This document shows positions 41,601 to 55,200 of a stretch of 64,000 nucleotides of DNA, piece by piece (within the stretch, counting starts at the first letter, position 1; each line of letters begins with the position of its first letter). This stretch comes from Pristionchus mayeri (Eukaryota; Nematoda; Chromadorea; Rhabditida; Neodiplogasteridae): the NCBI GenBank assembly GCA_036245805.1, contig BTRK01000002.1:7312689-7376688 (forward strand). The letters run 5' to 3'. Under the pieces are notes generated by a model. It was not told the origin of the DNA. It worked only from the letters and a program-made list of their open reading frames with translations, and searched no databases. The translations under genes were made by a program, and so were the position numbers.

Positions 41601-44600
41601 TCTTCGACCCTACGGCCCTTACTGCACAAAGTACGGCCCTATGGCCCTACGGCCCTTACATCATTTCCTTGTTGCCTCGTGTCCCGACGGCCTACAGAAG
41701 TGTCTACGGCCCTGATGGCGTCATCTGACCTATCTACGGCCCTGGTGACGTCATCTTCGACCCTACGGCCTTACTGCATAAAGTACGGCCATACGCCCCT
41801 ACGGCCCTTACATCATTTCCTTGTTGCCTCTTGTCCCAACGGCCTACAGAAGTGTCTACGGACCTGATGGCGTCATCTGACGTATCTACGGCCCTGGTGA
41901 CGTCATCTTCGACCCTACGGCCCTTACTGCATAAAGTACGGCCCTATGGCCCTACGGCCCTTACATCATTTCCTTGTTGCCTTTTGTCCCAACGGCCAAC
42001 AGAAGTGTCTACGGCCTGATGGCGTCATCTGACATGTCTACGGCCCTGGTGACGTCATCTTCGACCCTACGGCCCTTACTGCATAAAGTACGGCCCTATG
42101 GCCCTACGGCCCTTACATCATTTCCTTGTTGCCTCGTGTCCCAACGGCCTACAGAAGTGTCTACGGCCCTGATGGCGTCATCTGACGTATCTACGGCCCT
42201 GGTGACGTCATCTTCGACCCTACGGCCCTTACTGCACAAAGTACGGCCCTATGGCCCTACGGCCCTTACATCATTTCCTTGTTGCCTCGTGTCCCGACGG
42301 CCTACAGAAGTGTCTACGGCCCTGATGGCGTCATCTGACGTATCTACGGCCCTGGTGACGTCATCTTCGACCCTACGGCCCTTACTGCACAAAGTACGGC
42401 CCTATGGCCCTACGGCCCTTACATCATTTCCTTGTTGCCTCGTGTCCCGACGGCCTACAGAAGTGTCTACGGCCCTGATGGCGTCATCTGACCTATCTAC
42501 GGCCCTGGTGACGTCATCTTCGACCCTACGGCCTTACTGCATAAAGTACGGCCATACGCCCCTACGGCCCTTACATCATTTCCTTGTTGCCTCTTGTCCC
42601 AACGGCCTACAGAAGTGTCTACGGACCTGATGGCGTCATCTGACGTATCTACGGCCCTGGTGACGTCATCTTCGACCCTACGGCCCCTACTGCATAAAGC
42701 GCGGCCCTACGGCCCTACGGCCCTTACATCATTTCCTTGTTGCCTCGTGTCCCAACGGCCTACAGAAGTGTCTACGGCCCTGATGGCGTCATCTGACCTA
42801 TCTACGGCCCTGGTGACGTCATCTTCGACCCTACGGCCTTACTGCATAAAGTACGGCCATACGCCCCTACGGCCCTTACTTCATTTCCTTGTTGCCTCGT
42901 ATCCCAACGGCCTACAGAAGTGTCTACGGCCCTGATGGCGTCATCTGACGTATCTACGGCCCTGGTGACGTCATCTTCGACCCTACGGCCCTTACTGCAC
43001 AAAGTACGGCCCTATGGCCCTACGGCCCTTACATCATTTCCTTGTTGCCTCGTGTCCCGACGGCCTACAGAAGTGTCTACGGCCCTGATGGCGTCATCTG
43101 ACCTATCTACGGCCCTGGTGACGTCATCTTCGACCCTACGGCCTTACTGCATAAAGTACGGCCATACGCCCCTACGGCCCTTACATCATTTCCTTGTTGC
43201 CTCTTGTCCCAACGGCCTACAGAAGTGTCTACGGACCTGATGGCGTCATCTGACGTATCTACGGCCCTGGTGACGTCATCTTCGACCCTACGGCCCTTAC
43301 TGCATAAAGTACGGCCCTATGGCCCTACGGCCCTTACATCATTTCCTTGTTGCCTTTTGTCCCAACGGCCAACAGAAGTGTCTACGGCCTGATGGCGTCA
43401 TCTGACATGTCTACGGCCCTGGTGACGTCATCTTCGACCCTACGGCCCTTACTGCATAAAGTACGGCCCTATGGCCCTACGGCCCTTACATCATTTCCTT
43501 GTTGCCTTTTGTCCCAACGGCCAACAGAAGTGTCTACGGCCTGATGGCGTCATCTGACATGTCTACGGCCCTGGTGACGTCATCTTCGACCCTACGGCCC
43601 TTACTGCATAAAGTACGGCCCTATGGCCCTACGGCCCTTACATCATTTCCTTGTTGCCTCGTGTCCCAACGGCCTACAGAAGTGTCTACGGCCCTGATGG
43701 CGTCATCTGACGTATCTACGGCCCTGGTGACGTCATCTTCGACCCTACGGCCTTACTGCATAAAGTACGGCCATACGCCCCTACGGCCCTTACATCATTT
43801 CCTTGTTGCCTCTTGTCCCAACGGCCTACAGAAGTGTCTACGGACCTGATGGCGTCATCTGACGTATCTACGGCCCTGGTGACGTCATCTTCGACCCTAC
43901 GGCCCTTACTGCATAAAGTACGGCCCTATGGCCCTACGGCCCTTACATCATTTCCTTGTTGCCTTTTGTCCCAACGGCCAACAGAAGTGTCTACGGCCTG
44001 ATGGCGTCATCTGACATGTCTACGGCCCTGGTGACGTCATCTTCGACCCTACGGCCCTTACTGCATAAAGTACGGCCCTATGGTCCTACGGCCCTTACAT
44101 CATTTCCTTGTTGCCTCTTGTCCCAACGGCCTACAGAAGTGTCTACGGACCTGATGGCGTCATCTGACGTATCTACGGCCCTGGTGACGTCATCTTCGAC
44201 CCTACGGCCCCTACTGCATAAAGCGCGGCCCTACGGCCCTACGGCCCTTACATCATTTCCTTGTTGCCTCGTGTCCCAACGGCCTACAGAAGTGTCTACG
44301 GCCCTGATGGCGTCATCTGACCTATCTACGGCCCTGGTGACGTCATCTTCGACCCTACGGCCTTACTGCATAAAGTACGGCCATACGCGCCTACGGCCCT
44401 TACTTCATTTCCTTGTTGCCTCGTGTCCCAACGGCCTACAGAAGTGTCTACGGCCCTGATGGCGTCATCTGACGTATCTACGGCCCTGGTGACGTCATCT
44501 TCGACCCTACGGCCCTTACTGCACAAAGTACGGCCCTATGGCCCTACGGCCCTTACATCATTTCCTTGTTGCCTCGTGTCCCGACGGCCTACAGAAGTGT

Positions 44601-47600
44601 CTACGGCCCTGATGGCGTCATCTGACCTATCTACGGCCCTGGTGACGTCATCTTCGACCCTACGGCCTTACTGCATAAAGTACGGCCATACGCCCCTACG
44701 GCCCTTACATCATTTCCTTGTTGCCTCTTGTCCCAACGGCCTACAGAAGTGTCTACGGACCTGATGGCGTCATCTGACGTATCTACGGCCCTGGTGACGT
44801 CATCTTCGACCCTACGGCCCTTACTGCATAAAGTACGGCCCTATGGCCCTACGGCCCTTACATCATTTCCTTGTTGCCTTTTGTCCCAACGGCCAACAGA
44901 AGTGTCTACGGCCTGATGGCGTCATCTGACATGTCTACGGCCCTGGTGACGTCATCTTCGACCCTACGGCCCTTACTGCATAAAGTACGGCCCTATGGCC
45001 CTACGGCCCTTACATCATTTCCTTGTTGCCTCGTGTCCCAACGGCCTACAGAAGTGTCTACGGCCCTGATGGCGTCATCTGACGTATCTACGGCCCTGGT
45101 GACGTCATCTTCGACCCTACGGCCCTTACTGCACAAAGTACGGCCCTATGGCCCTACGGCCCTTACATCATTTCCTTGTTGCCTCGTGTCCCGACGGCCT
45201 ACAGAAGTGTCTACGGCCCTGATGGCGTCATCTGACGTATCTACGGCCCTGGTGACGTCATCTTCGACCCTACGGCCCTTACTGCACAAAGTACGGCCCT
45301 ATGGCCCTACGGCCCTTACATCATTTCCTTGTTGCCTCGTGTCCCGACGGCCTACAGAAGTGTCTACGGCCCTGATGGCGTCATCTGACCTATCTACGGC
45401 CCTGGTGACGTCATCTTCGACCCTACGGCCTTACTGCATAAAGTACGGCCATACGCCCCTACGGCCCTTACATCATTTCCTTGTTGCCTCTTGTCCCAAC
45501 GGCCTACAGAAGTGTCTACGGACCTGATGGCGTCATCTGACGTATCTACGGCCCTGGTGACGTCATCTTCGACCCTACGGCCCCTACTGCATAAAGCGCG
45601 GCCCTACGGCCCTACGGCCCTTACATCATTTCCTTGTTGCCTCGTGTCCCAACGGCCTACAGAAGTGTCTACGGCCCTGATGGCGTCATCTGACCTATCT
45701 ACGGCCCTGGTGACGTCATCTTCGACCCTACGGCCTTACTGCATAAAGTACGGCCATACGCCCCTACGGCCCTTACTTCATTTCCTTGTTGCCTCGTATC
45801 CCAACGGCCTACAGAAGTGTCTACGGCCCTGATGGCGTCATCTGACGTATCTACGGCCCTGGTGACGTCATCTTCGACCCTACGGCCCTTACTGCACAAA
45901 GTACGGCCCTATGGCCCTACGGCCCTTACATCATTTCCTTGTTGCCTCGTGTCCCGACGGCCTACAGAAGTGTCTACGGCCCTGATGGCGTCATCTGACC
46001 TATCTACGGCCCTGGTGACGTCATCTTCGACCCTACGGCCTTACTGCATAAAGTACGGCCATACGCCCCTACGGCCCTTACATCATTTCCTTGTTGCCTC
46101 TTGTCCCAACGGCCTACAGAAGTGTCTACGGACCTGATGGCGTCATCTGACGTATCTACGGCCCTGGTGACGTCATCTTCGACCCTACGGCCCTTACTGC
46201 ATAAAGTACGGCCCTATGGCCCTACGGCCCTTACATCATTTCCTTGTTGCCTTTTGTCCCAACGGCCAACAGAAGTGTCTACGGCCTGATGGCGTCATCT
46301 GACATGTCTACGGCCCTGGTGACGTCATCTTCGACCCTACGGCCCTTACTGCATAAAGTACGGCCCTATGGCCCTACGGCCCTTACATCATTTCCTTGTT
46401 GCCTTTTGTCCCAACGGCCAACAGAAGTGTCTACGGCCTGATGGCGTCATCTGACATGTCTACGGCCCTGGTGACGTCATCTTCGACCCTACGGCCCTTA
46501 CTGCATAAAGTACGGCCCTATGGCCCTACGGCCCTTACATCATTTCCTTGTTGCCTCGTGTCCCAACGGCCTACAGAAGTGTCTACGGCCCTGATGGCGT
46601 CATCTGACGTATCTACGGCCCTGGTGACGTCATCTTCGACCCTACGGCCTTACTGCATAAAGTACGGCCATACGCCCCTACGGCCCTTACATCATTTCCT
46701 TGTTGCCTCTTGTCCCAACGGCCTACAGAAGTGTCTACGGACCTGATGGCGTCATCTGACGTATCTACGGCCCTGGTGACGTCATCTTCGACCCTACGGC
46801 CCTTACTGCATAAAGTACGGCCCTATGGCCCTACGGCCCTTACATCATTTCCTTGTTGCCTTTTGTCCCAACGGCCAACAGAAGTGTCTACGGCCTGATG
46901 GCGTCATCTGACATGTCTACGGCCCTGGTGACGTCATCTTCGACCCTACGGCCCTTACTGCATAAAGTACGGCCCTATGGTCCTACGGCCCTTACATCAT
47001 TTCCTTGTTGCCTCGTGTCCCAACGGCCTACAGAAGTGTCTACGGCCCTGATGGCGTCATCTGACGTATCTACGGCCCTGGTGACGTCATCTTCGACCCT
47101 ACGGCCCTTACTGCACAAAGTACGGCCCTATGGCCCTACGGCCCTTACATCATTTCCTTGTTGCCTCGTGTCCCGACGGCCTACAGAAGTGTCTACGGCC
47201 CTGATGGCGTCATCTGACGTATCTACGGCCCTGGTGACGTCATCTTCGACCCTACGGCCCCTACTGCATAAAGTACGGCCCTATGGCCCTACGGCCCTTA
47301 CATCATTTCCTTGTTGCCTCGTGTCCCGACGGCCTACAGAAGTGTCTACGGCCCTGATGGCGTCATCTGACCTATCTACGGCCCTGGTGACGTCATCTTC
47401 GACCCTACGGCCTTACTGCATAAAGTACGGCCATACGCCCCTACGGCCCTTACATCATTTCCTTGTTGCCTCTTGTCCCAACGGCCAACAGAAGTGTCTA
47501 CGGCCTGATGGCGTCATCTGACATGTCTACGGCCCTGGTGACGTCATCTTCGACCCTACGGCCCTTACTGCATAAAGTACGGCCCTATAGCCCTACGGCC

Positions 47601-49500
47601 CTTACATCATTTCCTTGTTGCCTCGTGTCCCAACGGCCTACAGAAGTGTCTACGGCCCTGATGGCGTCATCTGACGTATCTACGGCCCTGGTGACGTCAT
47701 CTTCGACCCTACGGCCCTTACTGCACAAAGTACGGCCCTATGGCCCTACGGCCCTTACATCATTTCCTTGTTGCCTCGTGTCCCGACGGCCTACAGAAGT
47801 GTCTACGGCCCTGATGGCGTCATCTGACGTATCTACGGCCCTGGTGACGTCATCTTCGACCCTACGGCCCTTACTGCACAAAGTACGGCCCTATGGCCCT
47901 ACGGCCCTTACATCATTTCCTTGTTGCCTCGTGTCCCGACGGCCTACAGAAGTGTCTACGGCCCTGATGGCGTCATCTGACCTATCTACGGCCCTGGTGA
48001 CGTCATCTTCGACCCTACGGCCTTACTGCATAAAGTACGGCCATACGCCCCTACGGCCCTTACATCATTTCCTTGTTGCCTCTTGTCCCAACGGCCTACA
48101 GAAGTGTCTACGGACCTGATGGCGTCATCTGACGTATCTACGGCCCTGGTGACGTCATCTTCGACCCTACGGCCCCTACTGCATAAAGCGCGGCCCTACG
48201 GCCCTACGGCCCTTACATCATTTCCTTGTTGCCTCGTGTCCCAACGGCCTACAGAAGTGTCTACGGCCCTGATGGCGTCATCTGACCTATCTACGGCCCT
48301 GGTGACGTCATCTTCGACCCTACGGCCTTACTGCATAAAGTACGGCCATACGCGCCTACGGCCCTTACTTCATTTCCTTGTTGCCTCGTGTCCCAACGGC
48401 CTACAGAAGTGTCTACGGCCCTGATGGCGTCATCTGACGTATCTACGGCCCTGGTGACGTCATCTTCGACCCTACGGCCCTTACTGCACAAAGTACGGCC
48501 CTATGGCCCTACGGCCCTTACATCATTTCCTTGTTGCCTCGTGTCCCGACGGCCTACAGAAGTGTCTACGGCCCTGATGGCGTCATCTGACCTATCTACG
48601 GCCCTGGTGACGTCATCTTCGACCCTACGGCCTTACTGCATAAAGTACGGCCATACGCCCCTACGGCCCTTACATCATTTCCTTGTTGCCTCTTGTCCCA
48701 ACGGCCTACAGAAGTGTCTACGGACCTGATGGCGTCATCTGACGTATCTACGGCCCTGGTGACGTCATCTTCGACCCTACGGCCCTTACTGCATAAAGTA
48801 CGGCCCTATGGCCCTACGGCCCTTACATCATTTCCTTGTTGCCTTTTGTCCCAACGGCCAACAGAAGTGTCTACGGCCTGATGGCGTCATCTGACATGTC
48901 TACGGCCCTGGTGACGTCATCTTCGACCCTACGGCCCTTACTGCATAAAGTACGGCCCTATGGCCCTACGGCCCTTACATCATTTCCTTGTTGCCTCGTG
49001 TCCCAACGGCCTACAGAAGTGTCTACGGCCCTGATGGCGTCATCTGACGTATCTACGGCCCTGGTGACGTCATCTTCGACCCTACGGCCCTTACTGCACA
49101 AAGTACGGCCCTATGGCCCTACGGCCCTTACTTCATTTCCTTGTTGCCTCGTGTCCCAACGGCCTACAGAAGTGTCTACGGCCCTGATGGCGTCATCTGA
49201 CGTATCTACGGCCCTGGTGACGTCATCTTCGACCCTACGGCCCTTACTGCACAAAGTACGGCCCTATGGCCCTACGGCCCTTACATCATTTCCTTGTTGC
49301 CTCGTGTCCCGACGGCCTACAGAAGTGTCTACGGCCCTGATGGCGTCATCTGACCTATCTACGGCCCTGGTGACGTCATCTTCGACCCTACGGCCTTACT
49401 GCATAAAGTACGGCCATACGCCCCTACGGCCCTTACATCATTTCCTTGTTGCCTCTTGTCCCAACGGCCTACAGAAGTGTCTACGGACCTGATGGCGTCA
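38618..49500 (+). repeat. Satellite segment with 1373-, 2897- and 8235-bp repeats
   Basis: The marker CCATACGCGCCTACGG occurs near 40117, 41490, 44387 and 48352, giving steps of 1373, 2897 and 3965 bp. The marker CTCGTATCCC recurs near 42898 and 45795 (2897 bp). The marker CCCTATAGCCCTACGG occurs near 39350 and 47585 (8235 bp), and CTATGGTCCTACGG near 38743, 44080 and 46978. About 38620-40900 thus corresponds to about 46855-49130, and 42600-44000 to 45490-46900. Confidence 0.82.
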
Positions 49501-52200
49501 TCTGACGTATCTACGGCCCTGGTGACGTCATCTTCGACCCTACGGCCCTTACTGCATAAAGTACGGCCCTATGGCCCTACGGCCCTTACATCATTTCCTT
49601 GTTGCCTTTTGTCCCAACGGCCAACAGAAGTGTCTACGGCCTGATGGCGTCATCTGACATGTCTACGGCCCTGGTGACGTCATCTTCGACCCTACGGCCC
49701 TTACTGCATAAAGTACGGCCCTATGGCCCTACGGCCCTTACATCATTTCCTTGTTGCCTCGTGTCCCAACGGCCTACAGAAGTGTCTACGGCCCTGATGG
49801 CGTCATCTGAGGTATCTACGGCCCTGGTGACGTCATCTTCGACCCTACGGCCCTTACTGCACAAAGTACGGCCCTATGGCCCTACGGCCCTTACATCATT
49901 TCCTTGTTGCCTCGTGTCCCGACGGCCTACAGAAGTGTCTACGGCCCTGATGGCGTCATCTGACGTATCTACGGCCCTGGTGACGTCATCTTCGACCCTA
50001 CGGCCCTTACTGCACAAAGTACGGCCCTATGGCCCTACGGCCCTTACATCATTTCCTTGTTGCCTCGTGTCCCGACGGCCTACAGAAGTGTCTACGGCCC
50101 TGATGGCGTCATCTGACCTATCTACGGCCCTGGTGACGTCATCTTCGACCCTACGGCCTTACTGCATAAAGTACGGCCATACGCCCCTACGGCCCTTACA
50201 TCATTTCCTTGTTGCCTCTTGTCCCAACGGCCTACAGAAGTGTCTACGGACCTGATGGCGTCATCTGACGTATCTACGGCCCTGGTGACGTCATCTTCGA
50301 CCCTACGGCCCCTACTGCATAAAGCGCGGCCCTATGGCCCTACGGCCCTTACATCATTTCCTTGTTGCCTCGTGTCCCGACGGCCTACAGAAGTGTCTAC
50401 GGCCCTGATGGCGTCATCTGACCTATCTACGGCCCTGGTGACGTCATCTTCGACCCTACGGCCTTACTGCATAAAGTACGGCCATACGCCCCTACGGCCC
50501 TTACATCATTTCCTTGTTGCCTCTTGTCCCAACGGCCTACAGAAGTGTCTACGGACCTGATGGCGTCATCTGACGTATCTACGGCCCTGGTGACGTCATC
50601 TTCGACCCTACGGCCCCTACTGCATAAAGCGCGGCCCTATGGCCCTACGGCCCTTACATCATTTCCTTGTTGCCTCGTGTCCCGACGGCCTACAGAAGTG
50701 TCTACGGCCCTGATGGCGTCATCTGACCTATCTACGGCCCTGGTGACGTCATCTTCGACCCTACGGCCTTACTGCATAAAGTACGGCCATACGCCCCTAC
50801 GGCCCTTACATCATTTCCTTGTTGCCTCTTGTCCCAACGGCCTACAGAAGTGTCTACAGACCTGATGGCGTCATCTGACGTATCTACGGCCCTGGTGACG
50901 TCATCTTCGACCCTACGGCCCTTACTGCATAAAGTACGGCCCTATGGCCCTACGGCCCTTACATCATTTCCTTGTTGCCTTTTGTCCCAACGGCCAACAG
51001 AAGTGTCTACGGCCTGATGGCGTCATCTGACATGTCTACGGCCCTGGTGACGTCATCTTCGACCCTACGGCCCTTACTGCATAAAGTACGGCCCTATGGC
51101 CCTACGGCCCTTACATCATTTCCTTGTTGCCTTTTGTCCCAACGGCCAACAGAAGTGTCTACGGCCTGATGGCGTCATCTGACATGTCTACGGCCCTGGT
51201 GACGTCATCTTCGACCCTACGGCCCTTACTGCATAAAGTACGGCCCTATGGCCCTACGGCCCTTACATCATTTCCTTGTTGCCTCGTGTCCCAACGGCCT
51301 ACAGAAGTGTCTACGGCCCTGATGGCGTCATCTGACGTATCTACGGCCCTGGTGACGTCATCTTCGACCCTACGGCCCTTACTGCACAAAGTACGGCCCT
51401 ATGGCCCTACGGCCCTTACATCATTTCCTTGTTGCCTCGTGTCCCGACGGCCTACAGAAGTGTCTACGGCCCTGATGGCGTCATCTGACCTATCTACGGC
51501 CCTGGTGACGTCATCTTCGACCCTACGGCCTTACTGCATAAAGTACGGCCATACGCCCCTACGGCCCTTACATCATTTCCTTGTTGCCTCTTGTCCCAAC
51601 GGCCTACAGAAGTGTCTACGGACCTGATGGCGTCATCTGACGTATCTACGGCCCTGGTGACGTCATCTTCGACCCTACGGCCCCTACTGCATAAAGGGCG
51701 GCCCTACGGCCCTACGGCCCTTACATCATTTCCTTGTTGCCTCGTGTCCCAACGGCCTACAGAAGTGTCTACGGCCCTGATGGCGTCATCTGACCTATCT
51801 ACGGCCCTGGTGACGTCATCTTCGACCCTACGGCCTTACTGCATAAAGTACGGCCATACGCCCCTACGGCCCTTACTTCATTTCCTTGTTGCCTCGTGTC
51901 CCAACGGCCTACAGAAGTGTCTACGGCCCTGATGGCATCATCTGACGTATCTACGGCCCTGGTGACGTCATCTTCGACCCTACGGCCCTTACTGCACAAA
52001 GTACGGCCCTATGGCCCTACGGCCCTTACATCATTTCCTTGTTGCCTCGTGTCCCGACGGCCTACAGAAGTGTCTACGGCCCTGATGGCGTCATCTGACC
52101 TATCTACGGCCCTGGTGACGTCATCTTCGACCCTACGGCCTTACTGCATAAAGTACGGCCATACGCCCCTACGGCCCTTACATCATTTCCTTGTTGCCTC
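49501..52200 (+). repeat. Satellite segment with a 305-bp dimer repeat
   Basis: Two near-identical dimers start at 50219 and 50524 (305 bp apart), each holding CCCTACTGCATAAAGCGCGG followed by a GACCTATC monomer. The rest is the same variant set as the preceding block. GGCATCATCTGACG near 51936 is a single-base variant of GGCGTCATC that recurs near 52852. Confidence 0.75.
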
Positions 52201-55200
52201 TTGTCCCAACGGCCTACAGAAGTGTCTACGGACCTGATGGCGTCATCTGACGTATCTACGGCCCTGGTGACGTCATCTTCGACCCTACGGCCCCTACTGC
52301 ATAAAGGGCGGCCCTACGGCCCTACGGCCCTTACATCATTTCCTTGTTGCCTCGTGTCCCAACGGCCTACAGAAGTGTCTACGGCCCTGATGGCGTCATA
52401 TGACCTATCTACGGCCCTGGTGACGTCATCTTCGATCCTACGGCCTTACTGCATAAAGTACGGCCATACGCCCCCTACGGCCCTTACATCATTTCCTTGT
52501 TGCCTCTTGTCCCAACGGCCAACAGAAGTGTCTACGGCCCTGATGGCGTCATCTGACATATCTACGGCCCTGGTGACGTCATCTTCGACCCTACGGCCCT
52601 TACTGCATAAAGTGCGGCACTACGGCCCTACGGCCCTTACATCATTTCCTTGTTGCCTCGTGTCCCAACGGCCTAGAGAAGTGTCTACGGCCCTGATGGC
52701 GTCATCTGACGTATCTACGGCCCTGGTGACGTCATCTTCGACCCTACGGCCCTTACTGCATAAAGTACGGCCCTACGGCCCTACAGCCCTTACATCATTT
52801 CCTTGTTGCCTCGTGTCCCAACGGCCTACAGAAGTGTCTACGGCCCTGATGGCATCATCTGACGTATCTACGGCCCTGGTGACGTCATCTTCGACCCTAC
52901 GGCCCTTACTGCACAAAGTACGGCCCTATGGCCCTACGGCCCTTACATCATTTCCTTGTTGCCTCGTGTCCCGACGGCCTACAGAAGTGTCTACGGCCCT
53001 GATGGCGTCATCTGACCTATCTACGGCCCTGGTGACGTCATCTTCGACCCTACGGCCTTACTGCATAAAGTACGGCCATACGCCCCTACGGCCCTTACAT
53101 CATTTCCTTGTTGCCTCTTGTCCCAACGGCCTACAGAAGTGTCTACGGACCTGATGGCGTCATCTGACGTATCTACGGCCCTGGTGACGTCATCTTCGAC
53201 CCTACGGCCCCTACTGCATAAAGGGCGGCCCTACGGCCCTACGGCCCTTACATCATTTCCTTGTTGCCTCGTGTCCCAACGGCCTACAGAAGTGTCTACG
53301 GCCCTGATGGCGTCATATGACCTATCTACGGCCCTGGTGACGTCATCTTCGATCCTACGGCCTTACTGCATAAAGTACGGCCATACGCCCCCTACGGCCC
53401 TTACATCATTTCCTTGTTGCCTCTTGTCCCAACGGCCAACAGAAGTGTCTACGGCCCTGATGGCGTCATCTGACATATCTACGGCCCTGGTGACGTCATC
53501 TTCGACCCTACGGCCCTTACTGCATAAAGTGCGGCACTACGGCCCTACGGCCCTTACATCATTTCCTTGTTGCCTCGTGTCCCAACGGCCTAGAGAAGTT
53601 TCTACGGCCCTGATGGCGTCATCTGACGTATCTACGGCCCTGGTGACGTCATCTTCGACCCTACGGCCCTTACTGCATAAAGTACGGCCCTACGGCCCTA
53701 CAGCCCTTACATCATTTCCTTGTTGCCTCTTGTCCCAACGGCCAACAGAAGTGTCTACGTCCTGATGGCGTCATCTGACATATCTACGGCCCTGGTGACG
53801 TCATCTTCGACCCTACGGCCCTTACTGCATAAAGTACGGCCCTACGGCCCTACAGCCCTTACATCATTTCCTTGTTGCCTTTTGTCCCAACGGCCAACAG
53901 AAGTGTCTACGGCCTGATGGCGTCATCTGACATGTCTACGGCCCTGGTGACGTCATCTTCGACCCTACGGCCCTTACTGCATAAAGTACGGCCCTATGGC
54001 CCTACGGCCCTTACATCATTTCCTTGTTGCCTTTTGTCCCAACGGCCAACAGAAGTGTCTACGGCCTGATGGCGTCATCTGACATGTCTACGGCCCTGGT
54101 GACGTCATCTTCGACCCTACGGCCCTTACTGCATAAAGTACGGCCCTATGGCCCTACGGCCCTTACATCATTTCCTTGTTGCCTCGTGTCCCAACGGCCT
54201 ACAGAAGTGTCTACGGCCCTGATGGCGTCATCTGACCTATCTACGGCCCTGGTGACGTCATCTTCGACCCTACGGCCTTACTGCATAAAGTACGGCCATA
54301 CGCCCCTACGGCCCTTACATCATTTCCTTGTTGCCTCTTGTCCCAAAGGCCTACAGAAGTGTCTACGGACCTGATGGCGTCATCTGACGTATCTACGGCC
54401 CTGGTGACGTCATCTTCGACCCTACGGCCCTTAGATCATTTCCTTGTTGCCTCGTGTCCCAACGGCCTACAGAAGTGTCTACGGCCATGATGGCGTCATC
54501 TGACGTATCTACGGCCCTGGTGACGTCATTTTTCGACCCTACGGCCCTTACTGCACAAAGTACGGCCCTATGGCCCTACGGCCCTTACATCATTTCCTTG
54601 TTGCCTCGTGTCCCGACGGCCTACAGAAGTGTCTACGGCCCTGATGGCGTCATCTGACCTATCTACGGCCCTGGTGACGTCATCTTCGACCCTACGGCCT
54701 TACTGCATAAAGTACGGCCATACGCCCCTACGGCCCTTACATCATTTCCTTGTTGCCTCTTGTCCCAACGGCCTACAGAAGTGTCTACGGACCTGATGGC
54801 GTCATCTGACGTATCTACGGCCCTGGTGACGTCATCTTCGACCCTACGGCCCCTACTGCATAAAGGGCGGCCCTACGGCCCTACGGCCCTTACATCATTT
54901 CCTTGTTGCCTCTTGTCCCAACGGCCTACAGAAGTGTCTACGGCCCTGATGGCGTCATATGACCTATCTACGGCCCTGGTGACGTCATCTTCGATCCTAC
55001 GGCCTTACTGCATAAAGTACGGCCATACGCCCCCTACGGCCCTTACATCATTTCCTTGTTGCCTCTTGTCCCAACGGCCAACAGAAGTGTCTACGGCCCT
55101 GATGGCGTCATCTGACATATCTACGGCCCTGGTGACGTCATCTTCGACCCTACGGCCCTTACTGCATAAAGTGCGGCACTACGGCCCTACGGCCCTTACA

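Noticed and set aside
27717..48491. Repeated 66-codon minus-strand frames (for example 30433-30633, 37767-37967, 48291-48491)
   Set aside because: They are copies of one antisense reading of two neighbouring monomer types and recur at the higher-order spacing.
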